From positions 23,692,479 through 23,756,478 of the forward strand of contig NC_135243.1 in assembly GCF_947623445.1 (NCBI RefSeq): a stretch of DNA of 64,000 nt, given 5' to 3'. Positions 50,666 to 60,900 of the stretch are shown here, piece by piece. Position numbers and translations under genes: made by a program. Numbering within the stretch: position 1 is the stretch's first letter; the number at the start of each line of letters is the position of its first letter. The notes beneath the pieces are model-generated. The model saw only the letters and a program-made list of their open reading frames with translations. It was not told the origin of the DNA and made no database searches. The stretch comes from Clavelina lepadiformis. Lineage: Eukaryota; Chordata; Ascidiacea; Aplousobranchia; Clavelinidae.

Positions 50666-53600
50666 CTACAATCGCTTCGCCAACCTCCGAGCTTTCCTTA
50701 AGACAGCCTCCTCTAAGGCAGCCTTGATCTCCTGCGGTATAATCACATATCGTCGTATGCTTCAAGTATTTTAGTCAAAACTTTTCTAAGGTCATCAAGA
50801 GTATATCAACTTTATAATTACGTCACATATCCGTCAATGCTTACGTCGATATGACTCGTGACGTTGTAATACATGAGCTCGCGCAACCGATCGAATTCGA
50901 GGCCGCTGTATTGGAAGTTGAAGGTGCTGTAAGGAGAGCCGTCGACAAAAACTGGAAAGTCGTTGAACTTTCCGTCATCTGAAAAGAGGATTGTGATGTC
51001 ACATCGAAAAACAGATGAAGCAGAAAGTAATTTTAATAATCGTTATTCATAATTGTTTAACTCACAAAATTGTAACTCCAGAAGCTTCAACGTGCTACAA
51101 AGAAGCTCAGCTAAACAGGAAATTAACTAAGAAGCGATAAGTTAACATGAAAAGTGGAATAAGACAAGAAAAAGTGTAGGAGTCACAGAAAGTGGAACGT
51201 GTCACGAAAAGTGGGAAAAGTCACAAAAAATGAGAAGTCACGAACAGCTGAGAGAAACCAGAAACAAATGATTCACCTTTCGGTCTCTCCTTCGACCTGG
51301 GAGTGTAATCCTTGAGATTCTTGAATGTTTTGTTACAGAGTGTGAACCAGAGGATGGTCGGACAGTCATCGTCATCACTTGGGAAAATGAGGAATTCCTT
51401 CGGAGGAAGATTTGTTATCTTTTCAAAGTTAACCGGAGGCCAACGAAGCCCCGATCTCCAAGCATGAGCAGCTCCATGAAGAATAGACTAAAACAAGAAG
51501 AAGCAGAACAAAATCATTTTATTATGTTTTTATGACTCTTGTATCCTAAATGTTATATGTACTGTATGCAAACGAATATAGGCTCAGATAAAAATCATAA
51601 TAATGCAATCTAATAAATACTAGTTTTGGATTTGATTTCAGGAAAATGAAAGAAATTTCTTGAGTAAATTTGTGAGTAAGGTAATAAATCCATAAAGAAT
51701 CATGGAAGAAAAAGATAGGAATACACAGGATGGATTTGCTTCGTTGGTTGTAATACGTACCGAGTAGCTAAACTTGTCATCCGATTCGTTTCCTGTGAAA
51801 TCCATGACAATGACCAGGTCACATCCTCTTTGTGGCCTCAACGCCACGCTTGTTGGCACATTGAAAAGGAGGCCTAGAAAAATGATTTTGATGGGTTACA
51901 AGAATTTAACTAAGTTGTCCAATACTAGGAACGTGAATAAAGGACAAAGTTGAAGTAATTGCCTGGAGTTGAATGAAGTTATCCTGCTCACCATATAAAG
52001 ATTCTTTAAAGATAATTTCAAAACATGATCCAAACCTGCATCAATGAAAGAGATGGTGTCTTTTTTCGTGCTCATCTGCTTCTGCATTTTCAAAACTCCG
52101 AGAGCATCCAGCAACTCCTGCTCTTGAGCTGCATAAGAAAGATGATCATGAAGATGTTGGATGTTCAGTGAACTTGTGAAGTTAATCAGGGTCTATACTC
52201 GCCATTATGAGCATCTCCGTGATCAAAGGGATTCATCAAGTATCTCTTCAAGGTGCTGAAGCCTTGAGCAAAGTTGTTTAATCTCGCGGTTCGTCCGACG
52301 AAGGCGTTGCGGTCGGTGAAGAAGCTATAGAAGAGAATCCACAGAAAGAAGACAGCAATTAGCTCTAGTCAAAGGAATTGTACCAATTCTGAAACTTACC
52401 TTAAGTTGGTTACTGCTTTCTGCAGGAATCCAGGTTCGCTGGGAGGCGCGGACTCAGAATTATCAGAAAAACTTTCTGCGTCATCACAAAAATATATTGT
52501 ACAGGTTATTATTGGACAAGACTTGGAAAAAATCGCAAATTTAAGTTACTGTGTAAGAAATATAAAGATGATTTTCGGCCGATCAGCATTGCCATTGTCA
52601 ATAAAACAAATCCTGTAAAAAGTTGGTTAAGGGAAGATTCAACGCCGATAATAATTATCAAAATCACAGAAAAGAAAGGATAGGTACGATTGAAAAAAAT
52701 TAAATCAAAAGAAGTGAAAGAATTTTAAGGAAATTTATGTAAATTAGTTGCTTAATAGAATTAGCTCTGTAACGCCCACCTGCGGTAGATGATTCCATTT
52801 CATCTTCATCTTCATCGTCTGTGTCTTCTTCGTCGTCTGATTCCACCTATGATGAAATTTAGGAGTTTCATAGCATATTTGGGGGAAAAATATTATAAGT
52901 CCTTGATTGAAATTGTTTATTACGTCATACTTCAATGATGCGATCTCCTCTTTGCTTTCCCCTCACTCGTTCAGCGTCTGAGTTAAAAAAATTGCAAATT
53001 AAAGAGAAGTGATTTCCTTCAATATAAATTTAAAGTTAACTGAGAACTGATCAAGGAGCAACAACTTCAAAAGAGCAAAGAACAAAATGAAAATATCCTA
53101 CCAATGTAATCGCTCAGATCCGCAGATCTTTCACTTCCTTTCTTGATAAATTTCTGTAGGAGAATGGAAAACGCACATCCGGTCATCCCATGGCTGAAAT
53201 GAAGAGGCAGCTCTCGCAATTTGTCCACCAGGAATCCTCCTGTCCAAGTAGATCCCACTGTGTCTGGAGGTAACCCGATACCGTACTCCGGAAGAGACAC
53301 CTCAAACGGAGTCTCCTCATAATAAGCTTAATAGAATAATATTGATCACCAAACCGGGTTTTTACGCGTCCAAAGTAAGTTGAAGGCTAACCGTGAAACT
53401 TGGACACGCTCACAGAACTCTTGGCGTGAAGTGACGCAATAATCGGATAAGGGACTTTCCCGTCACTAACATAAGTTTTGAGATGGCTCAAAGTCAAATG
53501 CATGTTCTGTTTAAACATAGACATCAAGTAACACCGGAAATTTTTAAAGATTGTGTAAGGGGAAGCACCAACCTCTTCACCGAGCGTATGTTTTCCCACG

Positions 53601-56570
53601 AGATAACCTGGAAAGTAGTCGACGAACGAGTGAGGCTGCTTGCTCTTTTCCTTTGTTTCGGCAATATAGCTCCTATGACATAAAAAAAAAACAATTTATG
53701 CAGAACTTTTCATGCTTATGGGTGTGTCTTCAATAATTTTTTGCATGTGGTTTACTGGTAATTTGCTATGGTGAATGGGTTGATGAAGTCTAAGACCAGA
53801 TCTTCACCAAACTTTTTCTTCAAACCGTCGTGGAACTTTCGTTGCCCTGGAGGCAATATTCCTTGCAAGGCATAAGCGCTCAGCCAGTACCTAAGCAGAC
53901 CTTTCTATTTTAAAACTTTAACCAAACCAAAACAAACATTTCATTTACAAAAAATTTACAGTAAAAATACGATGTCTATTGCGACCCACCAAGCAGATCC
54001 AGACAATCCAGCAGCATAGGTGAAAATGTCCATGAGGCCGGCATCGTTGAGAGCTTCCATCGCCCCGCACATGCCCACCGCCGCTCTGTAACCACCGCCA
54101 GATGTCACCAGGGAGATGACTGGGGTCTGAACATTGTCATTGATATTTAAAATGTCAAAAAGTGAAGTCACAGAAGTTTTGTTGCAAATATTTTGTATAT
54201 TGTTTTCTTTGTATTAGTTTAGTTTGCTATAGTTGATGTTATCACTAATCTTTGTCTTACTCTATTAACGTCTAAACTGCTGAGATGTGTCGCGGAATTT
54301 TTCGTGTCTCCCTAATCAACTGTTATTTATCAATTGAGCGAAATTAAGCTTTAAAATTGTCTTTGGGACCAACAAAAGTAAAACTTAACTAAACTATGAC
54401 TGGCTGGAGTGACTAATCTGCAGGCTTGTCCATGGGAATGGGATTCCCACGGGAATCCCATGGGAAATGTCCCATGGGATGGGATGGGATGGGACAGGCA
54501 TGAATTGATAGACATGCCTGTCCCATCCCATCCCATAATTAATAATTTGACAATAAATTGTCATAGATAGACAACTTTTCTGAACTTTAAAGTTAACAAA
54601 GTCAATAAATTTTGTCGTTTTGTATCTCTCTTTGTACATGTAGTCAATTCTAATAGACATTAGACTTAAATTTCCATAAATTTAATAACATTTATTGAAT
54701 TGTATTTTGATGGGAATCCCATGGGATGGGATGGGATGGGACAGGCATGAATTGCTATGGGATAGGATGGGATGGGACAGAAAAAAATGTCCCATGGACA
54801 AGCCTGCTAATCTGCCGTTAATCTGATTCTATTGAAACAGCAAAATTTTTTTAAAACGACGCCGATCGAGATCCAGTAATTATTATTTATTACTTTACCT
54901 CTTTCAGTGACTTCGAGGCTTTTTCAGATCCAAGAATCTTTCTTATACTTTCGTATACAATTGGAATCCGTGCTTTTCGGTACAACTTCTCGTCTGGATG
55001 CAGTCCGAGAGAATGCCGGAAGTCTGGGTTGCGTCTAAAAATTAATTTTGTCAACTCAAGTCGCTGTACTTGGTCGGAAATAGGAAATTTTTTACCGAAG
55101 CTCTTTGCTGATTTCAACATCAAGCTCTCCATGCTGTGTAGAAGAAGAAAAAGGTTAAGCATGGAAGCGAGAGAAAGATTCTCAGAGAAAGTAAAGGATA
55201 CGTTCTTGAGGGTAAAAATGTAAACTCACTCCGTCGTAATCAATCGTTTTCGTGATCTTCTCGCCCAATTTCAATTCCTTGACCACGTCGACTTTCTTGC
55301 TCCCAATGAGGTCATCAGATATGACGTCACGATCGTATAATGAAATCTTTGAATCAATGGATTTTGAAAACGTGAAAACCGAACTAGGTAATGCAAAGTT
55401 AGTATTTATTCGTGACGCATGAACGTTAAGACGAGATTCGTTAAATCGGGAAATAAAGTTTTGCGTGTTTGAAAATTGTTCTTCGAATTTTCGTTTGTAA
55501 AGGAACCGTGACGTCAGATGACATGTTCTAAACATCAATGACATCAAAATAATCCATGAAAGCTTAAACGTTATACATCAAAGCAAACGTTGCGTCAAAC
55601 CAATCGTTTTCTGTCGAATGCGCATTTACGACTTAATCTCTTACTGCGTCGGTTTGCGTCAACGCAGTGTTGAATTTGCTCGCTGAGGAATAAGTAGCAA
55701 GCAACCAGCAGAATTTCATAAAGTTATTTAAGAAGCCAAATCACACAATAACGATATTACATCAAGTCTGCATTACTACAAAATAAACCAGAACAACACC
55801 AACCACTACAGGTAGAGATTCAACATCCTTCATCTCATCAGGGATGACAAACTTGAAGGTTTCGTTGATCTCTGACGTAGGTGTGTCGTCCTTAAGACCA
55901 ACAGTGACAAATGTCTTGGACTTGGGAATGCTGGGACACCTCACCCTGAACTGGGGGTCGGGAGTGTCAACTGTGAATGAAAGTTATGCTTTCGGTGAAA
56001 GGAGACAGCAACAGGGACAATGAATTTTTATCGTATTGTCAATCATTTATGTTTATTTGGAGGGATTTCTTTAAACTATGGTTGGTACAACATGGTGTGA
56101 ATTTTATAGACGTCTCTTGTCTTGTTACGTAATAGAGACTAAATGGCGCTTACACATGTCATATAAATAGGACACTGACACGTCTCTGCATCTTAGAAGA
56201 GTCACAGTCACCACGATTGTCGGGTTGAAGTCAAGCTAAAGAAAGAAAAAATTTAATTTTAACGAAAGTTGGAAACCAAAAGTTCGTTAAAAATATCGAT
56301 TCGAATTTTCTTTGAATTTAAACGATTTGAAAACATTTCAACGTCTGAGATATTAACTGACAACAATTAACAGAACAATTTGATGACGATATCTCATTTA
56401 TAAGCTATACGTCGAAATAATCCATCAAGTTTTTTTCATTATAACTGTTTACATGCTTAGAAGTACTTTATTCAAGTTCGAAATCTTTTCATCCATGCAG
56501 TTTTCACCTTAAAATCATCAAAAACTTTTTGATAATCATTCTCAGCTTTTTCAAATTCCTCCAAATCCAT
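50666..56570 (-). CDS. Cytosolic phospholipase A2 (PLA2G4-type), tandem copy 2
   Basis: There are 20 exons and 747 aa: 56570-56508, 56235-56154, 55970-55804, 55346-55230, 55133-55096, 55034-54899, 54126-53990, 53890-53756, 53672-53573, 53506-53392, 53326-53102, 52977-52931, 52846-52780, 52475-52400, 52324-52203, 52128-52036, 51873-51761, 51487-51277, 50978-50845 and 50731-50666. The first 19 exons have exactly the same lengths as in copy 1. The C2 loop DMFDTPDP, SGGGYRA (Arg215), GLSGS (Ser243) and FIDAG (Asp572) are all present, so the enzyme should be active. It is closest in sequence to copy 1, with localised high similarity to copy 3 around exon 18. The intron after 52203 has a GC donor, as in copy 1. 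A hAT-like MITE sits in the intron between exons 6 and 7. Confidence 0.92.
54421..54806. mobile_element. hAT-like MITE (386 bp) in a cPLA2 intron
   Basis: There are perfect 17-bp terminal inverted repeats: CAGGCTTGTCCATGGGA at 54421-54437 and its complement at 54790-54806. Identical 8-bp direct repeats, CTAATCTG, flank the element at 54413-54420 and 54807-54814. The 8-bp duplication and CAGG end point to the hAT superfamily. The interior is non-coding and holds runs of the pentamer TGGGA plus a 24-bp perfect hairpin. The insertion is in the copy 2 intron between exons 6 and 7; the corresponding introns of copies 1 and 3 lack it. Confidence 0.88.
54479..54536. repeat. 24-bp perfect inverted repeat inside the MITE
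   Basis: The left arm at 54479-54502 (TGGGA-type repeats ending CAGGCATG) is the exact complement of the right arm at 54513-54536, around a 10-base loop. A second, partial TGGGA block lies at about 54710-54780. Confidence 0.9.
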
Positions 56571-57962
56571 GTTGAGTGAAAAATACTCTTAAAATTTAGA
56601 TAAGGTTTGGCCAGCAGCTCAAAAATACGTCTGATCAAAACAAATAGAATGTAATTTATACTCATTCACTTTACACTGATGGTAACTTTTGCGTTCTAAG
56701 TGTTTTTCAAACTGGATCCGCAATATTCTGTTATTTTGCCTTTAACCCATTTACTATATAGGCCTACATTACATACATCTTAAAAAACGACAATTTTGAG
56801 AACCTAAGTTTTTTTAAATTAAATTATTAAATTATTAAATTTTCCACTTTTACAGTTGCTATTAAACATCCAAATAACCTCTCAAGATGCTTTTATGCCA
56901 GCTATCGAGTAAACACTTTATCAATTATCTAACTGCGCATGTACAATCGTTTCGTTTACACTTTCGACATATCGTGATCATCAGGACGTCATAAACGGAT
57001 GTTTAGAAGCCATTAGTCCATCACGCGTTAAATTTCGTCGTAGCTGCTTACGTTGTTGCATCAATAAGCATCGACTAAAATTTTTGTCTTACACGGCTAA
57101 TCAAATATGCTCATCAAAACTTAGTACAAAGAAATGGAATTTTACTGACTCAATCTGCAAGATGGCTAAATGGCTACAAATCCTATGCGTATAGGCTACT
57201 GATATCAGGTACAATGATAATAATGTGCCTATGCTGATAATAGCAACGCATCTGATCTTGATATTTTATCGTAAAATATTGTAAATACTTTCCACTCGGG
57301 GCTTTAAAGAGAAAGCTCTTGTGAGAAAGCAATGCCACAATATGTCGTCATCATCATCATCGTTCTCATTAAACTATTCTCGATGTCTGATGTCACGACG
57401 TCACAGAAGTAATTCACGAACGTCACGTCCCCTCATCATCATTAGCCATTAAACGCAATTATTCATTTTGACATCAAAGCCCAGTATAAGTCAGTGTCGC
57501 ACGAATATCCAGCAGTCCCGGAAGTTTTTGTCAAGCAAAACCCAAACATACAAAGATTTAAGGCAGCAACTTTTAGTTTTCCATGTTGGAAAATTAATCT
57601 TTAAACTTTTCACGTTTTCAATGTTAAAGCAAAGCAGTCTTCGTTGAACAACACTTTCTTCCATCAACTCGATGAAAGATGATTTTCCAAAACTTCGGTT
57701 GTCGAGAAATACAATTTTTGTTTTATTCTTAATTTTATACAGTTTAAACCCGTACATACAAAACAGTAGCCGTTAGTAAAGTTCTACATTCAATATTACG
57801 ATAGAATTGGTTGGTTAGAATTGTCGTCCATTGGGCATTGTATTAAACAATATTTGCTTTACGTGGAATACTTTATACAAAAAATATATAACATATTTTT
57901 TGGCGAATCTATAAAAATATTCACTAAAACACATTAAAGGTTTCGTGAAAGAACCAACGATT
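56571..57962. other. Intergenic spacer between cPLA2 copies 2 and 3
   Basis: This is AT-rich DNA with a short (ATC)n run near 57345-57362 and no supportable exon. It includes the promoter region of copy 2 and the 3' flank of copy 3. Confidence 0.5.
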
Positions 57963-60900
57963 TTAATATTTATTCTTGGCAGCTTTTCCCAGACGGCGCC
58001 TTCTTCTCACGACCGCTTCTTCAATTGCTTTTTTGATTTCCTGAGAATTAAAAAAAGAAACATTTCATTGAAATTTCGCCAAAAATACAAAAAAATCAAT
58101 GTATTTTGTCGCGACATTTTCATAGGATTGTAACCACTCTCTCTTATGCGGTCAAAAACGGGACAATCAGCTCTCAGTCGTGTCTGTAATCGTGAGGTGG
58201 GTTCGTGAAATGACTTCGTGATACAGCTTACCTCGATATGACTGGTCACGTTGAAGTACATCAGCTCACGAAGTCGGTCAAAGTCAAGTTTGTCGTACTG
58301 GAAGGTGAAGGTGCTGTAGGCCGACCCCTCATTGAGCACAGGAAAGTCATTGAACTTGCTTCCGTCTAAAAACACCAAGTTAATCGCTGTGGCAAAATCT
58401 TGTCGTGTTCGAAGTGAGTTTAAAGCAAGTCGTGCTGGTGCATGAGCCTCTTTGATTGCGTTGGAGCGAGAAGCCGCGCTGTATTAAGTGATAAGGTTGG
58501 GTCGGGTTGGGGTTGGTTTAAAGAAACATCCATTGCACGCACTAGGCTGGGAGTAAAAATGATATTGCCGTAAAAAGCTGATAATATTTGCTGTATATTG
58601 CTGCAGGTAATAAAACTACCTCAGCCAGACGACAAGATACTGCGAGGTGCTGAATTTAAAAGGTCATGAAAAGTGGAATAAGACAAGAAAATGTGTAGGA
58701 GTCACAGAAAATGGAACGTGTCACGAAAAGTGGGAAAAATCACAAAAAATGAGAAGTCACGAACAGTCGAAAGAAACCAGAAACAATTGACTCACCTTTC
58801 GGTCTCTCTTTCGACCTAGGAGTGTAATCCTTGAGATTCTTGAATGTTTTGTTGCAGAGTGTGAACCAGAGAATGGTCGGACAGTCATCGTCATCACTTG
58901 GGAAGATGAGGAATTCTTTCGGAGGAAGATTTGTTATCTTCTCAAAGTCCATTTGAGGAAAATGAAGCCCTGCTCTCCATGCGTGAGCAGCTGCCGACAT
59001 GACGGTCTGGGTCAATCAAAAGTCAAAATGAGTCAAGTCGATTTTGACAAGCTAAAGTCAACATTACTTTGCCAAAGCGGTTATTCGAAGAGTCACCGAG
59101 TAGTCAAACGCGTCATCAGATTCGTAAGCAGTGAAGTCCATGACAATCATGAGATCTGGACACCGCTGAGGACGCAGCACCACGCTGGTGGGAGTGTTGA
59201 ACAGGATGCCTGCACACACAATCGCACCGCATTAGCACATAAAAGCACGCGCGCGTGCACACATGACAGGCATTGAACACAGCTTTGGTTAAGAAAGGAA
59301 AACCACAACACACACAATTACAAAGGAAAAACCTAATAAGTAATAAAGTCACCTGCGTCAACAAAGGATAAAGTGTTCTTCTTCGTCGACATCGACATCG
59401 TCGCCTTTTGAACTCCAACTTTTTCAATCAGTTCCTGCTTTCCACCTGTTGCAAATTTTTTTATTCAACAATCGACAACATTTGTGTCCAATTCAATTAT
59501 TCATGTTGTATCATCTCACCACAGCAGTGCATGTCGTCATCACCGAAAGGGTTGAGAAGATATCTCTCGATTGAGTTTAGACCGAAGGCAAAGTTGATTA
59601 TCTTGGCAGATCGACCGATGAGAGCGTTCCGGTTGGTAAAGAAACTAATTCCACTGAAAATTAAAAAATTAGAAAGTTAAAAACGAAATTTTTGCCACTT
59701 CTAAAACCGCAAGTGTGCCAGCTGGCGGAAGGACCTCAGTGAATTAACCAGCGCTTGGTGGGTTTTTGAGTCTTTGGTCTTCGTGGGCGTCTTTGTCATT
59801 ACATAAGCTGAAATGATATGAATAATTTCAAAGTTTATATTATCACAAAAAATCATGACACATAGCTCATAGAAAGTTGTAAATTTCAATAAAAACTTAC
59901 TACAGTGTCATAAAATGTGTCAAGCGTTCAGCTTAAAGTATGAAAACAGTAAAATGACTGTTAGTATAAAATGTTACTAATAGTAATCGCTTACGTACTC
60001 GGGGCTTCATCTTCATCGTCCTCTGTGTCCGAGTCATCAGATTCGACCTTAAGCACATTGTACAAGTTCAAGCGGTTACTTCAACTTCTGCGTCGACCGT
60101 TTTTTGGTTGTAAATACTGGTTATAACCGGCATGAACCGCTTTTAACTCACCTCGACAAGTCGGTTTACTTTCGCCTTCTTACCGTCGATTCTTTCAGAG
60201 TCTACAAAAAAATAATCAAACTGTAAATAGAAACGCGCACACACAAACGCACACACAGTACACGCACACACAAACGCGCACACACACAAGAACGCCAACT
60301 AAAGCCTCGCCTATGAATTTGCTGAGTTCGACACTGTCCTCGTTTCCGTCCTTGAGGAACGTTTGCAGGAGGATGGAGAATGCACAACCAGTCATCCCCT
60401 GGCTGAAGTGGAGCGGCAACTCAGGTCTTTTGTTCACTAGAAATCCTCCAGTCCAAGTTGATCCCACAGTGTCCGGAGCCAAGCCCATCGCAAACTCTGG
60501 AAGAGCGACTTCATAAGGTGTCTGCTCCAAGTACGCTGCACAGAAACGAAAACGTTCAAAACCTTAAACCCCTGGTTCTCAACCTTTTACGGTTCGTTGC
60601 CCCCTTACAGTGACCCTCAAAATCCTCTGTTTATTAATAAAAAATACAGATTGTTGATTACAAAACACTTTTTACTTCACTAATACGTGCGCAGTATTCT
60701 TCGCGCCACTAATTTTGCACAGAAAGCACAAAAACATAAGAAACTTGTGTCTTGCTTTGCCTCGTCTTCTCCTACTACTACACTATAGCTCACTAGGGAG
60801 GCAAGCTAGCTAGCCCACTCACTGATCGTAGCTCCCGGAGAAGCCCTGCTTTAGGCCATTGTTACGTAACAGATGCTTCATACCGTGGAACGTTGATGCT

